A DNA stretch of 64,000 nucleotides from assembly GCA_038238245.1 (NCBI GenBank), contig JBBRXX010000004.1:62001-126000 (forward strand). The letters are read 5' to 3'. The notes beneath the pieces were generated by a model. The model made no database searches, was not told where the DNA came from, and saw only the letters and a program-made list of their open reading frames with translations. Below are positions 26,768 to 33,675 of the stretch, in pieces. The stretch is from DASQHW01 sp038238245 (GTDB taxonomy: Bacteria; Actinomycetota; Acidimicrobiia; IMCC26256; PALSA-610). Every line of letters starts with the position of its first letter. Within the stretch, counting starts at the first letter, position 1. The translations under genes and the position numbers were made by a program.

Positions 26768-27895
26768 GTGGATCTCGACTTCACCGACGAGCAGCACATG
26801 CTGCGGGAGATGATCCGCGGCATCTGCGGCGCGTACGCGCCCCTCGACACGGTGCGAACGATGGAGGACGATCCGATCGGTTATCCGCCCGAGCTCTGGA
26901 AGCAGATGGCCGAGCTCGACCTCATCGGCCTCATGCTGCCCTCCGAGTTCGGCGGCTCGGAGATGAGCGCAATCGAAGGCGCGATCCTCTACAACGAGCT
27001 CGGGCGCGCGCTGGCGCCGACACCCCACTTCGTGAGCGCGGTGATGGGGGCGGGAGTGCTCCTCCGCGCCGGGACCACCGACCAGCGCCAGGATTGGCTT
27101 CCCCGCGTGACCGCCGGCGACGCGGTGCTCAGCACGGCGTGGCTCGAGCCGGGCCAGGGCTTCGGCCCCCGGGGCGTCCAAACGCGCGCGACGCGCGACG
27201 GCGACAGCTTCGTGCTCGATGGCGTGAAGCTGCACGTGCCTTTCGCCCGGGCCGCGACCCGGCTCGTGGTGCTGGCCCGCACCGGCGCCGCCGACGCTGA
27301 CGTCGACCTGTTCCTCGTCGATCCTGCGAGCGCGGGCGTCACGCTCACACAACAGTTCACGATCGCTTCCGATACGCAGTACCAGGTGGAGCTCGCAGGT
27401 GTACGCGTCGACGCGTCGAGTCGCGTCGGTGAAGCCGCCAGCGGTTGGTCCACGTGGCAGGCGACGCTGCTCGACGGGATCGTGCTTCTCGCGGCACAAG
27501 CCACCGGCGGTGCACGGTACGCGCTCGATCTGACCGTGCAGTACGCCAAGGATCGGGAGCAGTTCGACAAGCCGCTCGGCGCGTTCCAGGCGATCGCCCA
27601 CTACCTCGCCGACGCGGCAACTGCAGTCGACGGCGCCGAGACCCTCGTGTACGAGGCGGCATGGGCACGGGCGAACGACCGTCCGACCGCGCGACTCGCC
27701 CCGATGGCCAAGCTCTTCGCGTGCTCGACGTTCCGTGATGTCACCGCGACGGCGCAACAGATCTTCGGCGGCGTCGGGTTCACGCTGGAGTACGACATCC
27801 AGCTCTACTTCCGGCGGGCCAAGCAGCTACAGATCTCCTGGTGGAACGACCGCGTGCTCGAAGAGCTGGTCGCGGCCGCCGTACTCGACGGCTGA
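26768..27895 (+). CDS. Acyl-CoA dehydrogenase, second subunit type
   Basis: The 375-residue acyl-CoA dehydrogenase family protein contains DREQFDKPLGAFQAIAHYLAD and AQQIFGGVGFTLEYDIQLYF, the motifs of the FadE class whose members pair with a second unlike subunit. Its middle domain lacks the common S-G-S-D substrate loop (WLEPGQGFGPRG instead), which suggests that one of the two FAD or substrate sites is altered. Together with the protein at 23386 it may form a heterotetramer. GTG 26768 is preceded by an AGGGAG-like site, and it closes the operon. Confidence 0.88.
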   Translation: MDLDFTDEQHMLREMIRGICGAYAPLDTVRTMEDDPIGYPPELWKQMAELDLIGLMLPSEFGGSEMSAIEGAILYNELGRALAPTPHFVSAVMGAGVLLRAGTTDQRQDWLPRVTAGDAVLSTAWLEPGQGFGPRGVQTRATRDGDSFVLDGVKLHVPFARAATRLVVLARTGAADADVDLFLVDPASAGVTLTQQFTIASDTQYQVELAGVRVDASSRVGEAASGWSTWQATLLDGIVLLAAQATGGARYALDLTVQYAKDREQFDKPLGAFQAIAHYLADAATAVDGAETLVYEAAWARANDRPTARLAPMAKLFACSTFRDVTATAQQIFGGVGFTLEYDIQLYFRRAKQLQISWWNDRVLEELVAAAVLDG

Positions 27896-27903
27896 CCACA
27901 CAC

Positions 27904-27918
27904 GTCCGCGCCGCGGAC
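27904..27918. promoter_or_regulatory. Perfect 7-1-7 inverted repeat before the MFS gene
   Basis: GTCCGCG (27904-27910), one base, then CGCGGAC (27912-27918). It lies eight bases after the dehydrogenase stop and eighteen before the MFS start. It may be a terminator hairpin with a minimal loop or, more likely from the one-base centre, an operator for a dimeric repressor of the exporter gene. Confidence 0.35.
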
Positions 27919-27936
27919 AGTAAGTAGCGTGCCGGC

Positions 27937-29442
27937 ATGACGACCGTCGTCGCGGAGGCAGCGGAGGAAGGCCTCGCGCTCGACACCGGCAAGGGCCGCA
28001 TGGCGCTCGCGGCGACGGTTGGCGCCAGCGGGATGGCGAGTCTCGACGCGACCGTGGTCAACGTCGCGCTGCCGCACATCGGAGAGGACTTCCACGCCGG
28101 TGTGAGCGCGTTGCAGTGGGTGCTCACCGGCTATCTGCTCGCGTTGGCCTCGTTGATCTTGCTGGGGGGCGCGCTCGGCGACCGGTACGGACGCCGCAAG
28201 ATCTTCGTGATCGGCACCATCTGGTTCGCGGCGGCGTCGTTGCTTTGTGGCGCCGCGCCCAACATCACGGTGCTGATCGCGGCCCGGGTCCTGCAAGGCG
28301 TCGGTGGTGCGCTGCTCACGCCGGGCAGCCTCGCAATCCTGCAGGCGAGCTTCCGGGCGCGCGACCGCGCACCCGCCGTCGGCGCGTGGTCGGGTCTGGG
28401 CGGCGTCGCGGGGGCGGTCGGGCCGTTCCTCGGCGGTTTTCTCGTGGATGGGCCCGGCTGGCGGTGGGCGTTCCTCATCAACGTTCCGGTTGCCGCGGTC
28501 GTCGTCGCGTGCACCCACGCGGCGGTGCCCGAGACGCGTGATCCGCACGCGGTGCGGGGCCTCGATGTCGTCGGTGCTGCGCTCGCGGTGATCGGTCTCG
28601 GCGCAAGCACGTGGGCGTTCACCGAAGCGGGACCCCGTGGCTGGACCGATGCCGCGGTGCTCGGTGCGGGAGCGATCGCGCTCGCGGCCGGAGCTGCCTT
28701 CGTGTGGCGGATGCTGCACACCCGCGATCCGCTCGTCCCGCCCGCGCTGTTCCGCAACCGCGAGTTCACCGTGGTGAACCTTGCGACGGTGCTCCTGTAC
28801 AGCTCGATCGGCGTGTCGTTCTTCCTCGTGTCGTATGAGCTGCAGGTCGCCGCCGGTTGGTCGGCACTCCGCGCCGGCATCGCGCTGTTGCCCGCGACGG
28901 CTTTGATGTTTCTGCTCTCGGCCGCATCGGGCTCACTCGCGCAGCGGATCGGCCCTCGACTGCAACTCACCGTGGGGCCGCTCCTTGCCGGCGCGGGGTT
29001 GCTCCTCCTCGCGCGCGTCGGTCCCCACACGTCATGGGTCAGCGACATACTGCCCGGCGCGTTTGTGTTCGGGCTCGGGCTCGTGACGTTCGTGGCGCCG
29101 CTCACGGCCACCGTCATGGCCGCCGTGGATCCGGATCACGTCAGCGTGGCGTCGGGCGTGAACAACGCGATCGCGCGTGCTGCGAGCCTCGCGGCCCTGG
29201 CCGTCGTCCCGACGATCTCGGGCTTGTCGGCCGCAACCGGCGCGGCGCAGGTCACGCATTCGTTCCGGGTGTCGCTGGTGATCGTCGCGTGCGTCGCGGC
29301 GGCCGCGGCTCCGCTGGCCCTCTTCGGCCTGCGCGCGCACGTGCAAGCCCGGCGCACGGCGCGCCGTATGCACTGCGCGGTCGACGGCGCGCCGCTGCAA
29401 CCCGACCCGCAGCGATGTCCGGCGGTGGTGACGTCGGGTTGA
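27937..29442 (+). CDS. MFS drug exporter, DHA2 (EmrB/QacA) family
   Basis: The 501-residue protein has about fourteen membrane segments. It shows the family motifs LDATVVNVALPHIG in TM1, WVLTGYLLALASLILLGG, GDRYGRRKIF in the loop after TM2, and RVLQGVGGALLTPGSLAIL. It should export drugs or other amphiphiles using the proton gradient. It stands alone with an inverted repeat just upstream. The short C-terminal tail contains a CAVDG...CP pattern after the last TM, which is not typical and has no known role. Confidence 0.9.
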   Translation: MTTVVAEAAEEGLALDTGKGRMALAATVGASGMASLDATVVNVALPHIGEDFHAGVSALQWVLTGYLLALASLILLGGALGDRYGRRKIFVIGTIWFAAASLLCGAAPNITVLIAARVLQGVGGALLTPGSLAILQASFRARDRAPAVGAWSGLGGVAGAVGPFLGGFLVDGPGWRWAFLINVPVAAVVVACTHAAVPETRDPHAVRGLDVVGAALAVIGLGASTWAFTEAGPRGWTDAAVLGAGAIALAAGAAFVWRMLHTRDPLVPPALFRNREFTVVNLATVLLYSSIGVSFFLVSYELQVAAGWSALRAGIALLPATALMFLLSAASGSLAQRIGPRLQLTVGPLLAGAGLLLLARVGPHTSWVSDILPGAFVFGLGLVTFVAPLTATVMAAVDPDHVSVASGVNNAIARAASLAALAVVPTISGLSAATGAAQVTHSFRVSLVIVACVAAAAAPLALFGLRAHVQARRTARRMHCAVDGAPLQPDPQRCPAVVTSG

Positions 29443-29453
29443 TCGAACCCGAC
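29433..29453. terminator. Hairpin between convergent MFS and STAS genes
   Basis: GTCGGGTT (29433-29440) and AACCCGAC (29446-29453) form a perfect eight-base stem with a five-base loop that includes the MFS stop codon. It sits six bases before the convergent STAS stop. There is no T-run, as is common for actinobacterial terminators; it would serve both strands. Confidence 0.6.
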
Positions 29454-29458
29454 CGGGA

Positions 29459-29797
29459 TCAGGTCTCGGTATCGGCGTCTCGCCCGAGTCGTTCGAGAAC
29501 GCCCGACACCTTGAGAATCCGCTCGACGACCGGCGTGGCGCCTTCGAGGAACAGCCGCCCACCATCGGCTTCGAGTCGCGCGGCACCGGTGAGCAGCACG
29601 CCCAGCCCGGCCGAGTCGATGAACGACACGTGCTCGAGTCGGACGGTGATCACGTGCGCGCCCGCGAGGATCGTGTCGTCGATCGCGTCGGCGAGTGTCG
29701 GTGCCGTCGCCATGTCGATCTCACCTCGTACGAGGATCGACCAGGCCTTGCTGCCTTCTTGGCGCGCGTCGCAGGTGATCTCGTGACCGTCCGTCAC
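29459..29797 (-). CDS. STAS domain anti-sigma factor antagonist
   Basis: The 112-residue single STAS domain contains the phosphorylation site FIDSAGLGVLL (Ser62), as in SpoIIAA and RsbV. Such proteins bind anti-sigma kinases when unphosphorylated and so release a sigma factor. No RsbW-like kinase or PP2C phosphatase is encoded nearby, so the partners must be elsewhere. The start codon is GTG 29797. A 54-codon gene lies 12 bases upstream on the same strand and may be co-transcribed. Confidence 0.88.
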   Translation of the reverse strand: MTDGHEITCDARQEGSKAWSILVRGEIDMATAPTLADAIDDTILAGAHVITVRLEHVSFIDSAGLGVLLTGAARLEADGGRLFLEGATPVVERILKVSGVLERLGRDADTET

Positions 29798-29809
29798 CGC
29801 AACAGTGTG

Positions 29810-29974
29810 TCAGGAAGGAGCGGGAAGAGGCTCGCGCCGGCACGAGTGCAGCGCCTTGCCGTCGATCGTGATGCGCGTCGGCTTGCCGGCATTCGTGTGC
29901 AATGCGGTGACCACATGGTGGCCGGACGGCACTTTGACCTTCTCGCCGCAGCCAGGACAGGTCAGCGTGCTCAC
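29810..29974 (-). CDS. Small zinc-ribbon-like protein, 54 residues
   Basis: The predicted protein begins MSTLTCPGCGEKVKVPSGHH and has a further Cys and several His residues (LHSC), so it may bind a zinc ion through CPGC plus downstream ligands. GTG 29974 is the start. It is followed by the STAS gene on the same strand after 12 bases. The function is unknown. The compact Cys/His pattern and tight spacing favour a real gene over a chance ORF. Confidence 0.55.
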   Translation of the reverse strand: MSTLTCPGCGEKVKVPSGHHVVTALHTNAGKPTRITIDGKALHSCRREPLPAPS

Positions 29975-30067
29975 GTCGGCGACCGTACCAGGTCGGCGTA
30001 GATCCCAGGCCGGGAGCCATGTGGCGGAATATGGTCCAAGGCAACAGCGACACGAAACGGGGACGCG

Positions 30068-31156
30068 ATGGCCGACGACGAAGAACGCATCGCGCTCTTT
30101 CTCGACTATGAGAATCTCGCGATCGGCGCGCGCGAGGCATTGGGTGCAGGCGTGTTCGACTTCCGCCCGATCGCGGACGCGCTGGCGGCGCGCGGGCGGG
30201 TCGTGGTGCGCCGCGCGTACGCGGACTGGTCTCGGTTCGACGAGGATCGGCGGAGTTTGACGCGCCATCACGTCGAGCTGATCGAGATGCCGCAACGCAT
30301 GGGATCGGTCCGTAAGAACACCGCGGACATCAAGATGGCGGTCGACGCGATCGAGCTGTGCTTCGAGCGGAGCTACATCACGACGTTCGTGCTGGGGACC
30401 GGTGACAGCGATTTCACCCCGCTGGTGCACAAGTTGCGGGAGCTGAACCGGCGGGTGATCGGCATCGGCGTGGAGGCGTCGACCTCGGCACTCCTGCCTC
30501 CCGCGTGCGACGAGTTCTTGTTCTACGAGCGGCTCGAAGGAGTCGAGGTGTCGACCCCGAAGCCGCGTCGTTCGGGGAGCCGATCGTCGCGCGCCAAGAA
30601 AGCGACGACGACCGAGGAGCCCGGTCCCGCGGAGGAAGAGAAGCCTGCTGCCCCCGCAGAGGAAGCGGATCTCGGCGTGCTCGTGACCCAGACCCTGTCG
30701 GGTCTCGAGCGCAGCACCGGTGGCCCGGTCCTCGCGTCGACATTGAAACGAACGATCTTGCGCAAGGACCCGACCTTCAGCGAGACGAACTACGGGTTCC
30801 GTGGATTCGTCGAGCTCTTGCGGCATCTCGAGCAGCGGGGCGTCGTGGAGCTCTCGCCGGGACCGGTGAAGGGTGATCCGCACGTGACGTTCCCGTCCGA
30901 GGCCGACGACGAGAAGACGGCGTTCGCAGTCCTGCGGTCGGTGGTCGAACGGCTCACCGCGAGGTCGGGTCCGCCGCACTTGTCGGGCTTGAAGAATCAG
31001 CTCCGGAAGGCGCAGCCCGACTTCAGCGAGAAACGCTTCGGCTACGGCGGCTTCTTGCAGTTCTGCAAGGCCGGTCGTGCACGCGGGGTGATCGAGATGG
31101 ATTGGGACGCCGACGCCGACGACTACGTCGTGCGGCCAGGACCGTCCGAAGCCTGA
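30068..31156 (+). CDS. NYN-domain ribonuclease-like protein with two OST-HTH/LOTUS domains
   Basis: The 362-residue protein starts with a NYN (PIN-like, DUF88/LabA) domain (about 8-150). Its acidic metal-site candidates are Asp13 (FLDYENL), Asp87 (NTADIKM) and Asp113/Asp115 (GTGDSDF). A charged Ala/Glu/Lys-rich linker (about 165-205) leads to two OST-HTH (LOTUS) domains at about 207-285 and 293-355, each with a KxxxRKxxPxFSExxxGxxGF-like core. NYN domains cleave RNA and LOTUS domains bind RNA, including G-quadruplexes, so a role in RNA turnover is likely. The same layout is seen in eukaryotic MARF1-type proteins. Start ATG 30068; monocistronic. Confidence 0.85.
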   Translation: MADDEERIALFLDYENLAIGAREALGAGVFDFRPIADALAARGRVVVRRAYADWSRFDEDRRSLTRHHVELIEMPQRMGSVRKNTADIKMAVDAIELCFERSYITTFVLGTGDSDFTPLVHKLRELNRRVIGIGVEASTSALLPPACDEFLFYERLEGVEVSTPKPRRSGSRSSRAKKATTTEEPGPAEEEKPAAPAEEADLGVLVTQTLSGLERSTGGPVLASTLKRTILRKDPTFSETNYGFRGFVELLRHLEQRGVVELSPGPVKGDPHVTFPSEADDEKTAFAVLRSVVERLTARSGPPHLSGLKNQLRKAQPDFSEKRFGYGGFLQFCKAGRARGVIEMDWDADADDYVVRPGPSEA

Positions 31157-31160
31157 TCCG

Positions 31161-31185
31161 TCGCGCGAACGCTGCTAACGCGCGA
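31161..31185. terminator. Hairpin between convergent NYN and DUF2630-like genes
   Basis: TCGCGCG (31161-31167) and CGCGCGA (31179-31185) give a perfect seven-base stem with an 11-base loop. It starts five bases after the NYN stop and overlaps the last codons of the convergent DUF2630-like gene. It can act on both strands. Confidence 0.5.
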
Positions 31186-31393
31186 ACCGCTGGCGGTCGC
31201 GTTCGGCCCGGCCCTCGCGCAGGAGCTTGTACGCCTCGTCCAACTCGCGTTCGACGCTCTTCAACCGATCCTGGTCCGTGTTCTTGAGGCCGAAGTTCGC
31301 GCCCGAGGTACGCAGGAGCTCGAGGCGTTCCTCGGCGAGCGTGCGGATCTGCTTGAGCAGCTGCGGATCGCCGTGGGTGTTGGCCATCGTCAT
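31175..31393 (-). CDS. DUF2630-like small helical protein (copy A)
   Basis: The 72-residue, charged, probably two-helix protein contains LAEERLELLR, then DRLKSVERELDEAYKLLREGRAERD over the second helix. The pattern (E-rich helix, GL turn, R-x2-ERELDxx-LLRxGRA) matches actinobacterial DUF2630 proteins, whose role is unknown. It overlaps the upstream membrane-protein gene by ATGA. A related gene, copy B, lies 1.2 kb away at 32554 on the other strand. Confidence 0.7.
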   Translation of the reverse strand: MTMANTHGDPQLLKQIRTLAEERLELLRTSGANFGLKNTDQDRLKSVERELDEAYKLLREGRAERDRQRFAR

Positions 31394-32106
31394 ACCTCTA
31401 CCCGCGCCATCACGAGATCTTCGGAGCGCGCAATTCGAATCGACCACGACACGGTGAGGACGATCGCCCCGACGGTGATCGCCAGGCACACGATGGTCTT
31501 GAGCGCAACGAACGTCTGGGTCGGAAGGCTCACGAGCAGTCCGAACGTTGCCGCGGCCGTCAGCACGTGCACACCGGCCCACAGCAACGTGAGATACCAA
31601 AAGAGGCGCAGTATCGCGGGGCGATTCGCGATCTCGGGTGAGAGCGGGCAGAAGTCCGACGCGAGTCTCCCGATGATCGGTCGGCCGAACAACAGCGACG
31701 CGAGGAACACCACGGCGAGCGCCAGCGTCGTGACCACCGGCTGCAAGAAGTAGATGAAGGTGCCGCTCATGATGCCGAAGATCGTGCGCACGGTGAGGCC
31801 GAGCACCGCGAGCATCAAGATCCCGGGTATCCGGTGTCCGCTCAGCAGCCGGCGCGCGACTGCGCCGTACGACCAAGAGAGCACGGCGAGCATCGCCGCG
31901 CCGGGTCCGACGTACACCAAGAACATGTAGAAGAGGATCGCGGGGATGACGGTCGCCTCGAGAAGGGAAGGCAGCGAGCGTTGTCCGAGTACCGCGAGTA
32001 CTCGCGGCTTGGAGAGGTAACTGTCCGGCGCATCGGTCGGCGTCGCCGCGACCAGCATCGGCCGGACGTGCGTGGCGGGAGACACATCCCTGTCACACGA
32101 CCGCAT
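31390..32106 (-). CDS. Multi-pass membrane protein, VC0807/DUF3159-like
   Basis: The 238-residue protein has five to six predicted membrane segments (about 40-75, 95-125, 133-150, 170-195 and 205-225). It resembles the VC0807/DUF3159 family, whose role is not established. ATG 32106 and ATG 32058 are both possible; the frame is open to 32220, but the extra residues are not membrane-like. It is coupled by ATGA to the DUF2630-like gene downstream. Confidence 0.65.
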   Translation of the reverse strand: MRSCDRDVSPATHVRPMLVAATPTDAPDSYLSKPRVLAVLGQRSLPSLLEATVIPAILFYMFLVYVGPGAAMLAVLSWSYGAVARRLLSGHRIPGILMLAVLGLTVRTIFGIMSGTFIYFLQPVVTTLALAVVFLASLLFGRPIIGRLASDFCPLSPEIANRPAILRLFWYLTLLWAGVHVLTAAATFGLLVSLPTQTFVALKTIVCLAITVGAIVLTVSWSIRIARSEDLVMARVEV

Positions 32107-32257
32107 TTTCGCACGACCGATCTCAGCCCCGGTCGGCGAACCATCTGCCCGGCGAAGAAGAAGCCTGGACCGACTATAGCCCCGCGTATATGGGGCCTCG
32201 CGCGGACCGGATCTTAGCAATCCGGTTCCGGCATTCTGATGCTAGAGTTCCTACTCT

Positions 32258-32557
32258 ATGCGATATTTGTACACGGCCGACGAAGACGAGTTGTACGCAT
32301 ACGCCCCGGGCCGCCGCGACTTCTTCCTCGCGAGCGACGACACCCTCTGGGCCCACGAGTCGCACGAGTGGCTCGTCGCCGCCGCCACCGGTGAACTTCT
32401 GGCGCACCGGACCGGCGACGTGTACTACGGCGCGGCGAACGGCGAGCGTCTCTACCGCGAGGCACCGGAGCGGCTGCCCGAGGCGGGGACGACTAAGGCT
32501 GCCGCCGCCGGCGGCGCGGGCCGGTCGTTGCGATCGGCGGGGGCCGGCCGGGCATGA
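32258..32557 (+). CDS. Hypothetical protein with Tyr/Asp-rich N-terminus
   Basis: The 99-residue protein begins MRYLYTADEDELYAYAPGRR. It has a compact acidic/aromatic region (about 1-70) and a low-complexity Ala/Gly tail. I recognise no family. A -10-like TAGAGT at 32243-32248 lies so close to the ATG that the mRNA may be leaderless; the short inverted repeat AGAGT/ACTCT also sits there. It is the first gene of a three-gene set with ATGA overlaps (32258, 32554, 32817). Confidence 0.6.
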   Translation: MRYLYTADEDELYAYAPGRRDFFLASDDTLWAHESHEWLVAAATGELLAHRTGDVYYGAANGERLYREAPERLPEAGTTKAAAAGGAGRSLRSAGAGRA

Positions 32558-32820
32558 GCACCGAGCACGCGCCGACGGACAAGGCGGCGCTCGAACACCG
32601 GCTCGACCGCCTGGCAGCCGAGCGCACCTCACTCTTCGGCGCGGCGCGAGGTCATGGCGGCTTGTCGGCCGAAAATCGCCGCCGGCTGACGGTGATCGAG
32701 CGCGAACTGGACGAATGCTTCACCTCGTTGCGCCAGCGGCGAGCCGTGAACGACGCGAGGCGCTTCGACCGCGACCAGCCGTTTCTCCGGCGCCCGATGG
32801 AACGGCCGCACCGACCATGA
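32554..32820 (+). CDS. DUF2630-like small helical protein (copy B)
   Basis: The 88-residue protein is related to the product at 31175-31393. It has LDRLAAERTSLFGAARGHGG followed by RRRLTVIERELDECFTSLRQ, i.e. the same helix, glycine turn, ERELDE helix pattern. It has a longer polar C-terminal tail. It overlaps the preceding hypothetical gene by ATGA and the next small gene by ATGA. Its function is unknown. Confidence 0.68.
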   Translation: MSTEHAPTDKAALEHRLDRLAAERTSLFGAARGHGGLSAENRRRLTVIERELDECFTSLRQRRAVNDARRFDRDQPFLRRPMERPHRP

Positions 32821-33017
32821 CGCCCGCTGACGTATGGTGCGACGTGCCGAAGAAGTCCCAGGCGCGTGAGGGTGCCGAGCGGAACCCTTCCGAGCCCGCC
32901 GAGTCAGACGTTGCCGACGACGACGCGGCGGCAGCCCGCCAGCGTGCGCGTGAGCGCGCCGGAGACGACGACCTCCCTCGCAAGGCAGGTCGAACCAATA
33001 GCGGCGGATCCCGGTAG
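32817..33017 (+). CDS. Small charged hypothetical protein
   Basis: A 66-codon ORF starts at ATG 32817, inside the stop of the DUF2630-like gene (ATGA). The product is hydrophilic and probably disordered, rich in Ala, Asp, Arg and Glu, with PKKSQAREGAERNPSEPAES early on. A GTG start at residue 10 is possible. Coupling to the upstream gene supports it, but sequence alone does not prove it is expressed. Confidence 0.45.
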   Translation: MTPADVWCDVPKKSQAREGAERNPSEPAESDVADDDAAAARQRARERAGDDDLPRKAGRTNSGGSR

Positions 33018-33675
33018 AGAAGCCGCGGATCTCGCGCAATCGCGCGGCCCGTTCGGCACCATCCGCGGAGCTCCGAGTCGCGCTGTTGTCGCGAGGCTGT
33101 CGCGCGCGAAGCGACGAATGCGATCACTGACGCGTAGTCGCCCATCGGGCACGAACCACACGATTACGCAGCGTTTCAACGCATGCCCTGAGACATCAAT
33201 CCGGTGACGAATATTCGCGAGACGCCCGGAACGCCCGTGATGCGCGCAACGGTCGGTCGCGCGAGCACTTGTTCGACGCGGTCCAGGCGCGTCGCGCGTA
33301 CACGCTGCCAGAACTTGGTGCGCGCAATGGAACATCGAATGCTGCAATGTCGTACTTCGCGCGTCGCGATTTTGACGAACAAGAGTCTTGGACATTCAGT
33401 AACACGCGGTGTGGATCGCGCTAACGTCGCAGCCGTGTCGAGGCAAGTGAAGCGTCGCGGTTCGCACGATTGTGTGTACGCGCAATTCGCGCACGCCTGT
33501 CACGGGTCGCGACACCTGACTCACTCACAGCCGCGAGCAAAGGCCGTGCAGTCTGTCGGACTTCGCATTTGACGCGCGGCGCACGCAGCACGTCGGTGGA
33601 ATCCATTTAAAACACCGCGTGACGCGGTAGATGGTTCCACCCAGGAGGGGGTTGGGAAGAGGGGGCCAGAGGGCA
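33018..33675. other. Long non-coding gap before the second polysaccharide operon
   Basis: No ORF here looks like a protein: the six frames give short Arg/Thr-rich peptides. The sequence is less GC-biased than the neighbouring genes and unusually rich in TCGCG/CGCGA words. It ends with AT-rich sequence (atccatttaaaac, 33601-33613) and a 7-1-7 inverted repeat just before the WbpB-like gene. It probably holds the operon promoter and a long leader; an unrecognised small RNA is possible. Confidence 0.5.
33614..33628. promoter_or_regulatory. Perfect 7-1-7 inverted repeat, candidate operator of the glycan operon
   Basis: ACCGCGT (33614-33620), one base, ACGCGGT (33622-33628), directly following the AT-rich tttaaaac. 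It is about 50 bases upstream of the first gene, the usual place for a repressor site overlapping or just downstream of a promoter. No regulator gene is adjacent. Confidence 0.4.
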
